DNA of 64,000 bases. It comes from Lantana camara. Taxonomy: Eukaryota > Streptophyta > Magnoliopsida > Lamiales > Verbenaceae. The first letter of the stretch is position 1. Every line of letters starts with the position of its first letter. Shown piece after piece: positions 1 to 11,145 of the stretch. The position numbers and the translations under genes are program-made. The notes beneath the pieces were generated by a model. It saw nothing but the letters and a program-made list of their open reading frames with translations, did no database searches and was not told where the DNA came from. The stretch covers positions 49,917,001-49,981,000 of the forward strand of contig CM074855.1 in NCBI GenBank assembly GCA_037501455.1, read 5' to 3'.

Positions 1-71
1 AACCGTGAGGGTGGTGTCGCTTAGCCCACCAAAGCGGACAATATCGACAGGCGGGTTTTCGGGCTGTTACA
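1..71 (+). repeat. 3' end of an LTR-like repeat (partial)
   Basis: The first 71 bases end in CTGTTACA, the kind of terminus seen on several LTRs in this window, and the CACTA subterminal sequence begins directly afterwards. The rest of the repeat lies outside the window, so neither a mate nor a target-site duplication can be checked. It could instead belong to another repeat class. Confidence 0.3.
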
Positions 72-165
72 GTTATCCCGTCGGAATGTTTAAACTTTAA
101 AATAAAAAAAATAAATTAATAGAAACCGACGGGAGAAATCCCGTCAGTTTTCCATCGGTGTGTAT
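72..165. repeat. Left subterminal repeats of the CACTA element
   Basis: Two or three copies of the CCGTCGGAA / CCGACGGGA motif are separated by an AT-rich stretch, the same motif and AT spacing as in the array at 6625-7165. In CACTA elements such subterminal repeats bind the transposase. Confidence 0.5.
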
Positions 166-391
166 ATCTATAATAATTCATCCCAACCCTCCAAAATTTC
201 AGACTTTCGCTGGTGAAAAACCCCCCAATCTTCTCTCCTCCTCCCGCCTCCGTCTCCGTCCGTCAGTCCAGATCCACGCCTTCCTCTACCGCCGCCCGTC
301 CACAGCCACCACCTCCAGGTAATTTCCGACTTCCATCGCCCTCTCTATCTCGCCTTCTCCTTCTCTCTCTCTCTCTCTCTTCTTCATACAG

Positions 392-1333
392 GAGAACGTT
401 AAATACCTCCCTAGAATAAAGCTTGGTAAAAATGTGGTTGCAGACCCTGATCTTGAAAATGCAGTTATAAGCATTTTAGTAGGTTTTCTTGAATATTCAA
501 CTACTTAGCTATAGATAATCTCGAAGAGTTCAAGAATTACAAATTTGATCACTAATTGGGAAAATTTGACAAGAAATTTCGGCAATAATAGACAGAGCTT
601 CATTTGGAAGTCCTCGCTCTGGTTATTTTACATGAGGATATTCATTAAGCTTGTTAAAATTAAAAAATTTTCATTGATATTAGTGGTGATGATAGTAAGA
701 TGAAGATAATTTATGAGGGAGGTAAGTGCAATTTCAGAAAATAAAAACTGTACTTAACTATAGGTGAAGAAGAGGCTCTAATTTTTTTTGTATCTAATAC
801 TTTTTTTGGTAAATTTGGGCAGTAAGTGATGCAACCATGTTAGTTTTTGTCACACCCCATCAATTCATGGAGGGCATTTGTAGGAAGCTAGTGGGGAAGA
901 TAGGAGACGACGTTGAAGCAATCTCTCTTAGTGAGGCCCTTTCTTGTTTGCTTGTGCAGCTTGCCGAGGAGAAATTTAGTGAAGCTACTGTTGGATACAG
1001 GAAAAATAAAGATATAGCGGAGAAATGAGTTCAGTTATTTAATACGCCTTACTTTATGGTCTCATCTATGAGTGAATTGTTTTTCGATTTAACATTGCTC
1101 GATAAGCTGGTTATAACTCGTACCTTCTCTTACTGTATTGAAAAAACGGTTATAGGTCCAAGACGTTGAAGGGGTTGAGCTATGTGGGACATTGAAAAAC
1201 ATTGTGGCTATTACAGCAGGTAGATACTCGTGATGTGTGTGTGTGTGTGTATGTGTTAAATCTTGCTTAGATTTATGGATGAGTTTTGCGAACAGGATTT
1301 ATCAACGGGCTGGAGATGGGAAACAATACAAAG
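392..1333 (+). pseudogene. Cytosolic glycerol-3-phosphate dehydrogenase [NAD+] fragment, with introns
   Basis: Four exon pieces match plant NAD-dependent glycerol-3-phosphate dehydrogenase, which reduces dihydroxyacetone phosphate. Piece one (392-464) reads ENVKYLPRIKLGKNVVADP and follows a TTCATACAG acceptor. Piece two (823-about 1070) holds the family signature VFVTPHQFMEGIC and later EKFSEATVGYRKN. Piece three (1156-1219) reads VEGVELCGTLKNIVAI. Piece four (1296-1333) reads GFINGLEMGNNTK and ends at a GT donor. Inside piece two, EAISL runs directly into a pyrimidine-rich ...TGTGCAG followed by the EKFSEA exon, so an internal deletion removed exon and intron sequence. At 1026-1028 a TGA replaces the Trp codon expected after AEK. 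N-terminal and C-terminal parts are absent. Retained introns mean capture at DNA level, not a retrocopy. Confidence 0.85.
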
Positions 1334-2215
1334 GTAACATAAAATAAATAAGTACATGCGTACATGTGCATGTGCGAGAATGATTAGGAGCCTTAATTTG
1401 TTTGTACAATGATTTATTAGTTGAAATCAAATCAAGTTTGGATGAGTTGAAATCAAAGCTTGAGAAAGTAAGGTGATGACGTTGTCCGATCAACTGATTA
1501 ATACTATTATCTGCACTTTAAAATTTTTATTATGCTTTTGAATTATTATTGTTATTCATTGGTCGGATTTTGAATCATGTTCATAATAAAAAATTGACAG
1601 GCAATGCTTTGCTAAGGCACTCTCAAAGAGCTCAAAAGAGGTACGAATTGAGTAAATGGATGCGAACTTATTGGATCTTGTAAGATTTTAGTGTTGTTAA
1701 GATTTTTGATTTGTAGAACTTTTAGCGTTGTTAAGATTTTTCACTTTATGTTGTTTGATATCATCATATGCCTTTAAGGTTATGTATAGAGACTTCTAAG
1801 TTCTAATATCAAGGTATATCTCTTATATTCAGTTCTATTCTCATTCTAATCTCTTATATTTTTGTCGATATTCTTTTCTCATATCATTGACAGTAAATTG
1901 AAGGTAACCTTATTTGCTTTTCATATTCCTTATTACGCATTGATATCATACTCTGGCATGGAAAAAATGGGAAGATATTTGGTAATGTTGACACAAATCA
2001 GTAGTTGGCTTCTACTTGTTGTCCCCATTTATGGTTCTTAAATATAGTTTAGATGTTTCCACACTTCATGCACATAGCTTGACTCTCTCACTATACCATT
2101 CACATCTGTATAATTTAATCCTAATTAATAGTCACAACCTATGAATCTTGCCTGACTCAATTATGATACAAGAATTCCTTTTGATTAAAAAATTATAATA
2201 TTCCAATATTTTTCT
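1334..2215. other. Non-coding interior of the CACTA element
   Basis: AT-rich sequence after the last GPDH exon. A short acceptor/donor-bounded piece near 1601-1640 (translating QCFAKALSKSSKE) might be a diverged later GPDH exon, but the match is too weak to call. Short microsatellites (TG repeat near 1232-1250) are present. Nothing else is recognised. Confidence 0.5.
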
Positions 2216-4770
2216 CCAATTGTAACACCCCGCTCCTCCTACAAATAAGGTACGCCATGTGTCAACTTCCTTGTGTGTTTAATTCTGTGATTTTGTGCTT
2301 TGCGTGACCCTATTTTGAACTCTTTTAGAGTTTAGGGGCCTGTTTGTAATTTTCTCTTTTTCGGGGTTTTTCGGTCACTGCTTGTTTGATCGAGATTTTG
2401 ATCTCTTTGACCCCTTCAACGTGTTCGGGGCATCAAAACGAGTCCGTAGACTCTGAGTTTGCTCAATTCTGACGTCGTTAACCCTTCTTCTGACCGTTTT
2501 TGCGTACAAAGACCCGAGATATAATGCCCGAATCCTCGTAATTCGTGTCATAACTCCAGCTTCAGCGCTCTCTCTCTCTTCTCCAGTGATCAAACCGTGC
2601 CCCGCTAGTATTCACACACACTAACATACACTAATCCGAACTCGACCGATACTTGACGGAATTTGACGATCCAATAGTCGTTTTTGAAGAGCTCGACGAT
2701 CCGAATACGATGGTACAAGTTTCGCTGCCTAAAAAGGACCAGCGGCGGCGCACTGGTGGTCCGAAGGTGGCGGTTTGTGCCACCCCGTCGACAGCGGCGA
2801 TCCGGCGACCCTTGCAGGCCAACAACCACCCAACCCCACTTTTTTCGACCCCCTGGAGACGTTCCCGACCTCGGTTTGGCATGAAAACCACCGCAGGTGA
2901 CGGTTCCAGCAGCGGCAACAGTGCGGCGGCGCTTGGTGGTGGGTCTGGCGTTCCGGCGAACTTTTCGCGACTAAACCTTAGGGGTTTCACTCAGCTCGAT
3001 GGGGAGAGTTATTTTAGGGTGATGGCACGGCATCTCGGCATCCGAACGATGACGAATCGAGACGGTGAAGTGACGCGATTACTGCTCGTGGTGGCGGACT
3101 TTTCCGATGACTTTTTCCGGCGAATAGCATATGGTTTTCGGAGAGCTCGTCACGGGTAAGACAATGCCTTTTACGGATTCGATTTTCGTTCACCGGTTTG
3201 GAAGTAATTGGATTTTGAAGATTTTGGGGTTTCGTATTGTTAGATCTGAAATTGGGGAAGATTGGCTTGGAATTTCCACAAATTGATCGAGGATTTGGAA
3301 CGAGCACGAGGAGTTCTTGCTAGGGTGATTTTTGGGGAATTTTCCGGCACGTTCCGGCGGCGGCCGAAAGGCGGTCTTCGAACAGTTTGTCTGCCTCGTC
3401 GCGGTGAGTCCAACGCCACTTTCCGTTCGTTGATTCGACACTCGGTTTATTTTCTATAAATTTATTTTTATATTTTGGGGATTAGTTAATTTAATCGTTT
3501 AATTGTAAATACATGGTTTATGCTTGAATTGTCGTTTAAAATGTAGCCCGATATATATGAAATGATGAATTTAATGAAATGTGATATGTATTGATGCTTT
3601 GAATTGTAAATTGAACCGCATTATGCCGAAATTGTATTAGTTGTTAATTTTTTTAAAATGCAATTCGTTCTTGTATGCTCGATAAATTAATGAATATGCA
3701 TTGTATGGTATTTGAAAATATGTAATGAATTAAGAATGTATGAATTCATGATTGTTGTTGATATTAGTTTCGCTTCATGCCATTAAATTTAATATAGCTC
3801 TTCTAGAAGAGGTGTTTGTGTAATTTTGGAAAATATAAATTGTATGACTTGAATTAGTTAAACCATATAACAGTTATGTTAATTTTGATTAAGTAAAAGA
3901 TGAACTATTATGTCTTGGATACTAAACTTAAAATTTAGTAATTAATGTTAAATTACTTAAATTGAATACGAAATCGTTTATGTGATAGTTGAATTTGAAT
4001 TTATTATACGATGTATGAATTGTATGAACTTTGTACCGTTGAATGATATAATTAGAATTTGATATGTGGCTTCATAGGTTTAAAGGGAATTCGTAACTTG
4101 CTATTATGTGAATTTTGTATGAAATATGATATATGACATGAATTTGAACCCTGCTTATATGATTGCATTTCTTCAATACTTAAGCTTTGCCGTGTGTCTC
4201 TGTGTGGTTGTCTGAGTCTGAGTCTGAGCCCCGTGTTGTGTTCTGTGTGCTCAGTCGTTCAGGGTTCCTCCAGGGAGTGTCTGCCAGCTGTTTGGGTTTC
4301 AGTGGGACTTCCTTTGCCGTGTTTTCCCGTTCTCTTCGGTGTGGTGAGGTTTTAGGATTTTTGTTTTAGTTAAAGCGACCTACAACCTTCTGTGCTCGTT
4401 TTCAAGCCTGCATGCGATTATTCTATTATATTTATACAATAGATATGTGTTTATATGATATGTTTATGAATTTTCCATATGATTAAAGGTTTTTGAACTA
4501 TATATACGAGCATATTTAAGCTTGAAATGTTTTACAACGAGGCTATGCTCCAAACCGTGTGTCTTCAAGCTAGCTATGGATTAGGATGACACGGAGAGGT
4601 ACGTCTATAGCATATGCTAAGTTGCAAGGTAAGGTATGCTCCAACAAGGTACGTAAGTTATGATTTTGATACGATATGATAAGTTTGGTATGTAGCGAGT
4701 TACGGTATTGTGTTTGTAAAGGTTTGCGTTAGGGGCCCACGAGACGTGGGTAAGGGAGACCCGGGACGAC

Positions 4771-4798
4771 CATGGGGTCGCCGGTTATGACCCCTGTG
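4771..4798 (+). promoter_or_regulatory. GC-rich hairpin in LTR
   Basis: Stem CAT-GGGGTC pairs with GACCCC-(T)-GTG around the nine-base loop GCCGGTTAT. The same hairpin in the complete element has CAC in place of CAT, so the T here still pairs as a wobble in RNA. Role unknown. Confidence 0.5.
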
Positions 4799-5279
4799 CA
4801 CACTCTCATTTGAGATATTCACGTGCGACTCTTGGAGGTTGGGAAGGCGTGGTATCTTGAGCCCTCAGTGGATAACCGGGGAAGTCACAACGTGGATTAG
4901 CTACCCCGTGTGTTTTTGGTACTGGTAATGTGTAGTAAGGGTTTGATCCCCGAACTACTTCGTTGATGGGGAAGGATTATTTCTTATTTATGCTTTCCAT
5001 TTTGTATTTATGTTAAAAATTGTGGAGTTAGAGTTAGACTACTCGCCGGGTATAAGATACGTTCTGCTATGTTGATTATGAAACGGGATAGGAGCTTTCT
5101 CTTTCGATATGTTACGAGTTTGTTCAGTCTGTTATGATTTGATTAAGTATAAGTATACGTTTGAATTAAAAATGGTTTTGGTATGCAAAACCCTACTCCC
5201 GGTTCATAATCTTTCTTTTGATACGTGCTTTGCTCCTTATTATGTATAGTGTGTGTGTGTGTGTGTTCAGCCCCCTCAC

Positions 5280-5295
5280 TCAGTCAGTGGACTGA
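5280..5295 (+). promoter_or_regulatory. TCAGTC/GACTGA hairpin in LTR
   Basis: Six-base stem TCAGTC...GACTGA with loop AGTG, directly after CCCCCTCAC. It is one of nine instances in the window. Role unknown. Confidence 0.5.
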
Positions 5296-5948
5296 TCCTC
5301 GCCCCACCTATGTTTTTAGTTTACAGGTGCAGGTTGTTGGAGTTTTAGCTAGGCGGCTTTGAGTCGGGTCTGTCGAGTCTTTGTCGGTCTGTTTGATTTG
5401 TTAAGTACTTTGTTTCGATTTGTGTAGGAAGCTATGTATATGATAAATATTATGCAGGTTGGTACTTATGACTTGTATGTATGAAATTCGGGACAGGTTA
5501 GGACAGGTTCGTGGAATTAGTTGAACCCGTTTTCTTTGTATAATTATTCGGGACAGGTTAGGACAGGTCTACTTGATTAGTTCAACCCGTTTAGTTGATG
5601 TTGATTTACTTTCTGGAAAACATGAATTATGACTGTTGATTAAAGTTTTTGATAATTCGTATTTTGTATCGCTTTCGCATTCAGGTTTTACATATTTTCA
5701 TTTGTACAGGGTTTAGGTACCGCCTAGCCTAGGTTGGATTTTCGTTTGTCACCCGTTCCCTGTGACTTAGTGCGTGTACGGACCTTCCATTTCGTACAAT
5801 AGTCGGGTCATAGTGCGGGGGTGTGGTGCCTCTCCGCTTGGGGTGCTATACCAATAACTCAATCAATTAAAGGAGCTTCTATTTCGATTTAAGAAAAATT
5901 ACTATATCATTAAAAAGGGTCTGACTTTTTATTCATGTGCTGATGTAG

Positions 5949-6041
5949 ATTAATGCATGCAATGGTTTCTACTGTGATTACTTCTCTACCAATAAGGCTT
6001 ATAAACCGAAGATGTGGACTGAAGCTTGGACCGGATGGTAC
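5949..6041 (+). pseudogene. Beta-galactosidase (GH35) exon fragment
   Basis: After a GATGTAG acceptor, one frame reads [18 protein letters not shown] and continues [13 protein letters not shown]. This is the highly conserved stretch of plant beta-galactosidases of glycoside hydrolase family 35 that contains the nucleophile-side WTEAWTGW motif. The reading frame is lost right after WY, and no other part of the gene is found nearby. It lies between the solo LTR and the subtilase fragment, inside the CACTA element, so it is read as captured host sequence rather than a gene. Confidence 0.85.
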
Positions 6042-6399
6042 TTGCTGATTATCATGCATTTTTATTATTTTCACATGATATTTTAGAGGAAATATCTTAT
6101 AAGTTGTTTGGAAGAGCTTATAAGCACTTTACAATGTCTTTAAGTTGGGGGAATACTAACGTATTTTAACATCTTAACACAAACACACACACACATGCAC
6201 ACCTCCTTTTCACCATATTAATCATACAATTGACATCACTAACATCTTATAAACTCATGATCCAATACCTTATAAGATGTGAGAGCTTATATAAGGACAA
6301 ATTGACATCACTAGTTCAAATTGGAGCAGTAAAAGGGACTATTTTCTATGTCTCTATAAGGACTGCATTGTTCTAACACAATGATGTGCATTTTGACAG
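6042..6399. other. Non-coding interior of the CACTA element
   Basis: AT-rich DNA between the beta-galactosidase and subtilase fragments, with a CA-rich microsatellite near 6180-6205. The last bases (TTTTGACAG) look like the splice acceptor of the following fragment. Confidence 0.45.
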
Positions 6400-6475
6400 G
6401 TTGTTCATGATGGTGAGGACATTTTTGTTATACAAGCAGCTGGAAATGGAGGTCCTTTTCCCAAAACTGTGTATG
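6400..6475 (+). pseudogene. Subtilisin-like protease (SBT2-type) exon fragment
   Basis: Following a TTTTGACAG acceptor, the frame reads VVHDGEDIFVIQAAGNGGPF then PKT. The AAGNGGPFPKT stretch contains the oxyanion-hole Asn of the subtilase fold and is typical of the SBT2 group of plant subtilases. The rest of the gene is absent and the frame decays into AT-rich DNA. It is the third host-gene piece inside the CACTA element. Confidence 0.8.
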
Positions 6476-6624
6476 TTTTATTATATGCTCCAGGAGTATG
6501 TCATAGATTATAGATATTTTTTGTATAGATTAGTTTGTATTTGTAATTTTATTTCATAAATTGGATCTGAATAAATACTCTTGAATGTATGTAAAATATT
6601 TTTTAAAAATTTTTTTAATAAATT

Positions 6625-7165
6625 TCGACGGAATTCCGAGGGGAATCTCGTCGAAATTGTTTAATTTTATTTTTTACTTTAATAAATCCGAAGGGATTCC
6701 GAGGGAAATCCTGTCGGAGTAAATTATTATTTTTTAATTCTTAAGCAAATTCCGACGGGATTCCGAGGAAAATCCCGTCGGAAAAAATAATTTTTTTTTA
6801 TAATTTAAGCAAATTCTGACGGTATTCCCGTCGGAATTGTTTAATTTTATATTTTTATTTTAAAAATCCGATGGGATTCCAAAGGAATTCCCGTCGGAAT
6901 AGTGTAATTTAATTTTTTATTTTGATTATTTTTAATAAATCCGACTCGATTTCCCTCGGAATCCCATCGGAAATATTTTATTTTATTTAAAAATTTTGAT
7001 TTTATTTTCCCTCGGAATTCCGTCGGTTTTCCCTCGGGATTTTGATTCCGAGGGAGGGTTTTCCTACGGACTCACTTCTGTCAGAATTCCCTCGGAATCC
7101 CATCGGAATTCTTGAAATCTGACGGGATTCCGAGGGAATTTCGACGGACCTGTCCGTCAGAATTT
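6625..7165. repeat. Right subterminal repeat array of the CACTA element
   Basis: About ten degenerate units related to TTCCGACGGGATTCCGAGGG and its complement alternate with AT-rich spacers of roughly 40-60 bp. Units are in both orientations and denser towards the right terminus, as in known CACTA subterminal regions. Confidence 0.75.
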
Positions 7166-7166
7166 G

Positions 7167-7183
7167 CAGATTTTCTTGCAGTG
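7167..7183. repeat. Right terminal inverted repeat of the CACTA element
   Basis: On the minus strand it begins CACTGCAAGAAAATCTG. The CACTR start followed by CAAGAAAA is the plant CACTA terminal consensus. The three bases after it are CCC; the matching left duplication is not in the window. Confidence 0.75.
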
Positions 7184-7410
7184 CCCCCAGCCTTACATCA
7201 CCGCCATCGGCCATCACAGCCTGCCTCCCAGACCACCATTGCCTCCCCTACCCATTCTCCACCTCCACCAGTTCGCCCGCCGCGACCGTTCCCTTTCTTT
7301 AACATCTCATTCCAGTCTCTCTCTCTCTCCGCTCATAGCCACGTGAAAAATAGTATGGATTTGGGTTTCATAACTAGGCGATGGAGGTGCGATTTGTTGT
7401 AAACGGTGGT
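7184..7410 (+). other. Unassigned C-rich segment between CACTA end and LTR
   Basis: C- and CT-rich sequence resembling a plant 5' untranslated region, with open frames of 60-96 codons but no recognised domain. It is the flank into which the CACTA element inserted on one side and an LTR element on the other. Confidence 0.35.
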
Positions 7411-7698
7411 TGTAACGCCCCGGTTCCGGACGAGCAGGTAAGCACGCCACGTGTGAGTTGTGAGCGTTAGGAATTTATTTTATTTCTATTATTTATTACT
7501 TTCCTACATGTTACCATAATTTTTATAAATTTCATTCAACACTTGCATGAAATTATATGAATTCATATCAAATTGAGAATTTATTTCATGACTTGAAAAT
7601 GTTTGTTACGTGAAATAATTGCCAAACGTGATTTAATTGCTAAATTGTTCATATATGATCATTCTTTTAAATTCAATGACCAAATTGCATAATTATAT
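7411..7698 (+). mobile_element. First 288 bp of an LTR, interrupted by a second copy of itself
   Basis: It begins TGTAACGCCCCGGTTCCGG and follows the start of the LTR at 7699 closely up to ...CCAAATTGCATAATTATAT, where the second copy starts again at its own first base. This is a same-family nested insertion or an unequal-recombination scar. The remaining part of the first LTR is not seen further on. Confidence 0.7.
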
Positions 7699-8668
7699 TG
7701 TAACGCCCCGGTTCCGGATGAACAGGTAAGCACGCCACGTGTGAGTTTGTGAGCGTAGGATTTATTTTAATTCTTTAATTCTATAATATTCCTACATGAC
7801 ATCCCATATTTTTATAAAATTCATGATACATTATTTATGTGAATTATATGAAATCATATCATTGGAAAATTATTTCATGTCATGGAAAAATATTTATGGC
7901 GTAAAATGATTACCGGGAGTGATTTAATTACCAAACTTTTCCCTACTTGATCATTTTCTAACTTTAGGGACCAAATTGCATAAACTTTCAAGGACTTAAT
8001 TGATCATATTTCAAAACCATACATACTTGATTGCATGACTTGAACTCTTAGAGGATTAAATGGCAATTTGGCACATTTCACACAAATCAAAATGGTGAAT
8101 CACGTAACATTATATCTCCAAGCTTCCTTGATAAATTTCATCCAATTCTCCCAACATATTTGCTTCCCTTCACTCTCGGTTCATTCAAGCAAAAAGGGAG
8201 AAAGGATTTTATCAAATTTCATCCAAGATTTCCAAGAAATATCTCAAGATTTGAAGCATAATCATCATCATCATCTTCCTTCTCCATTTCTTGTTCTTCA
8301 AAGGTGGGTGGTTGCATGAATTGGTGATATTTGATCTTATATGAAATAGTTAGGGTTTGAGAATCATGGAGTTTATGGATTGATTATTGTTTGATATGTG
8401 AAAACCTGATGATATCATGATTAGAAGCATGAATTCATGAAAGATTGAAGCTTGTATGATGAAATTTTGCATAAACATGAAACTTAGAATTCTTGATGAT
8501 TTTGCATGGTATGTGTTTAAATGGAATGTTATTACTTTGTTAAACATGTATGCATCATATTTTCCAGAAATCCTTGCATTTATTGATCAAAACTTGAGTT
8601 TTTGTGGCCTTGTTGTTATTCCCATAGCCATGCCCTGCTTCTGCTCTGTTTTTCCAGTTGCAGAAGCT

Positions 8669-8895
8669 TGGAACGGCCTTTCCCGGCCTAAGGCATATTG
8701 GGAATGGTCGTTCCCACTCTTTTAAATCAAAGCGGGCTGGCGAACCTAGGAACGACCGTTCCCATTTTGGCCTGCGTGCCGGAAGGGCCGTTCCCAGCAA
8801 AAGGCGTATTTTTTATTTTAAGTTGTTGGCACGTTTTAAAGGGGCACGGGAACGGCCCTTCCCAATTTCAAAGGGAAGCCGGAACGGCTGTTCCC
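8669..8895 (+). repeat. Palindrome cassette: six 16-bp units in three pairs
   Basis: Six units related to GGGAACGGCCGTTCCC start at 8669, 8700, 8748, 8780, 8848 and 8880. Spacing within pairs is 31, 32 and 32 bp; between pairs it is 48 and 68 bp. This copy is the most diverged of three in the window, yet the pair spacing is kept. Function unknown. Confidence 0.8.
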
Positions 8896-10731
8896 CGTCG
8901 TCTGGCAGAGCAAAAGCTACTGCATAAAATTTGGATTTTGGGGTTTTTACCCAATCACTTCTTTGATCCCAAATTGCTATTATATGATTGAATACATATC
9001 AAAACAAGATAATTTCATGCTACATTTCATATTGGACATCATCTCATTACATTTTCGCCGTTCGTCATATTTGGTCCATTTTGAGTTAAGTCTCACGTAT
9101 ACACGTCGTGTTTGCACAGATCACGAGGCCGTGGACGAGGAGCAGGCTCCCTAGAGCATAACCTTGTTTTATTTTGTTGTACAGGTGAGGTTTTGTTATA
9201 GGTACTTAGAACCTTACAACCCTTATGCTACATTTTCGTCCAAAACTTATTATATAATTAACCGTTTTCAAACTATAAACATTTTCAAGCAAGCAAGCCA
9301 TGATTGTTCATGATTTCAAGCATGTTTTGGCGAGTTCATGATTGCACTTGGACCCGAGGGTAGTGTCTTGAGCTAACCGGGAAAGCAAGGGCGGACGGGT
9401 AACTCTTGAACTATCCTCACCTCATTGGGATTACCCCCGAAGCCACTGGGAGATTGGTGGTGGAAGGAGTTCCGTGTGTGGGAGTCATGTTCCCAACGTA
9501 CACCATGTCGTGGATAGTTGGGCCTTGCCAACCCACTATCACCCGGAGGAAGAAGGAGACTGGGGACGGATCCGGCACCACGGTGTTAGGAATAGTGCCC
9601 TAGAAAGCCGATTGTATATCCGTTTTGTGCTTTTCCTTATTGTAATCACAGACAATCTTTGAATGAAATAACGAATTGAGGCAACACTTCTTTATATGCT
9701 CTTGTTTGGTATGCGTTTACTTTATCTGTGCATGTATGAGAACTCCCCTAATCCTGATGACTTTAGGACTCTACCATTTAGGTGAAATGGTTCATGAAAC
9801 GAGCCCTATATCACATAAGTCATGATTAGTAAAATACTCCAAGCCGATGAGTCCTACAGACAGTGGGAGTGTCAACCTGACTCCTCTAAGGCTTGCTTGT
9901 GGGATCACGCCCTTAAGAAGGACCACCTTGTTTCATGGAGGTGGAAAGTGTATAGTTGATGCGTGCGTGATACATGAGGGTGCTTACTTTAATAAGTGAG
10001 TTCACTGAGGCGCCCCGTGTGAGAACATTCCTAAATGGGAAAGGAAGTTTCTATTTAAGGAAATGGAAACTTCCAGATTAGGAAATATCTCACGAGTCAT
10101 TGATGTGATTAATTGATCCTTAGACTTGAGGTTCCTTGTCACTTTATGAGTTAACTCTGTAGTCTTAGGAATAAGCTTTAAAGGGTGTCGCCTTAGACAA
10201 CTGATTCAAGGCTTATGCTGGGGCTGCACAAGTGATTCATGAAAGTGAATGAGAATCAAGAAAGGACCTACACTTGCATTTGCAAGGTGATCTCTTATTG
10301 TGTAAGTCATTCATATGCCATATGGAGTCCTTGGCCAAGGCAGTAGATCAAGACATCAAGAAAAGGGTTTCTTGGATTGAGATCAAATGGATATGAAATG
10401 CACTTAGCTTTAAGACCGGATTATTAGGGTTCTGATTATTCCCTTACCCTAGATCTTGGTTGAGAGATAGTGAGTAGGAGGATTGTATCTCACATGAATC
10501 AATGACTTAAAGGTTCTGTCGAATCCGAACATTCCAATTCAGCTAGGGGTTAAACACCTGTTGCTAGACTATGGTCGTTTAATCTGTGGACTGATTAATT
10601 AATTAGTGAATTAATTAATTAGGGTCACTGCTAATTGAATTGAGAACCTAGAGGGTCACACACAACAACTTGGTTACATGAGTTGAGGCTTAAAAATGAT
10701 TAAACGAGTTAATCGAGCCTAAGGGGTTCCA

Positions 10732-10789
10732 CACGTGTGAAATCACACGTGTGGCTCACGTGATTGGACACGTGTCATTAAGACACGTG
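10732..10789 (+). promoter_or_regulatory. Cluster of five CACGTG (G-box/ABRE-core) sites in solo LTR
   Basis: Perfect CACGTG hexamers start at 10732, 10746, 10757, 10769 and 10784, followed by a CACATG. In plants these are bZIP/bHLH binding sites, including ABA-response elements. They lie about 340-390 bp upstream of the TATA box. Confidence 0.7.
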
Positions 10790-11121
10790 TGCCACATGTG
10801 ATTATGTGATGTTAAATAATTAATGTGTTAATTATTTAATAGACTTTGGTTTAATTTTGAATTAAAAAGAAAGTCTAATTTTGGAGAAAATAATCTAGTT
10901 AATTAATTATGAATTAATTAATTAGATAAAAATAAGTTATTTATTTTATAATAAATAAAGTATAAAATTATCCAAAAATAGTTTGGATATTTTTAGCTCT
11001 CTTAAAAGTTGACTAGAATTAGAATTCAAAGTCAAAGTTGGAAAATACTTGATGATCAAGTAATAGGAGAGAGAGGAACCAAATCCTTTCCCAACAAGGA
11101 TTTGGATCGGCACCCTCTCCC

Positions 11122-11145
11122 TATAAATAGGGGAGCTCGAGCTCC
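11122..11145 (+). promoter_or_regulatory. TATA box and downstream palindrome of solo LTR
   Basis: TATAAATA at 11122-11129, then the 14-bp perfect palindrome GGAGCTCGAGCTCC at 11132-11145. The position suggests the LTR core promoter, reading rightwards. Confidence 0.6.

Larger units (their letters stand above)
2221..5850 (+). mobile_element. Solo LTR of a Ty3/Gypsy (Tekay-like) element, 3.6 kb
   Basis: The sequence runs from TGTAACACCCCG to GGGGTGCTATA and is flanked by a perfect 5-bp target-site duplication, CCAAT (2216-2220 and 5851-5855). No primer site, coding sequence or second LTR is present, so it is a solo LTR left by LTR-LTR recombination. Relationship to the complete element at 30266-40290 is shown by a closely similar block at 4738-4935 and by the CCCCTCACTCAGTC...GACTGA hairpin near the 3' part. 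It is about 1 kb longer than that element's LTR. A GC-rich segment at 2650-3460 contains a 168-codon open frame (2653-3159) with no recognisable domain. The final TATA instead of TACA is a terminal mutation. Confidence 0.88.
72..7183. mobile_element. CACTA-like DNA transposon carrying host gene fragments (left end not seen)
   Basis: The right end is well defined: read on the minus strand it starts CACTGCAAGAAAATC, which matches the terminal inverted repeat of plant CACTA (En/Spm-type) transposons. Next to it lie 0.6 kb of degenerate GACGGGATTCCGAGGGAA-type subterminal repeats. The same CCGTCGGAA/CCGACGGG motif occurs at 72-165, so both subterminal regions appear to be present, but the left terminal repeat is not in the window. 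No transposase is visible. The interior holds intron-containing pieces of GPDH, beta-galactosidase and subtilase genes, so this looks like a non-autonomous, gene-capturing CACTA. A 3.6-kb solo LTR was inserted later. That 72-165 and 6625-7183 belong to one element is inferred from the shared motif. Confidence 0.65.

Noticed and set aside
1601..1640. Possible further GPDH exon (QCFAKALSKSSKE)
   Set aside because: Only a few residues agree with the expected RAFSKALF-type region and exon borders do not fit the family; too weak to add to the pseudogene.
2653..3159. 168-codon open frame in the solo LTR
   Set aside because: It lies in a GC-rich LTR segment where long frames occur by chance on several frames and both strands (also a 119-codon minus frame). 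No domain or conserved relative is visible in the window.
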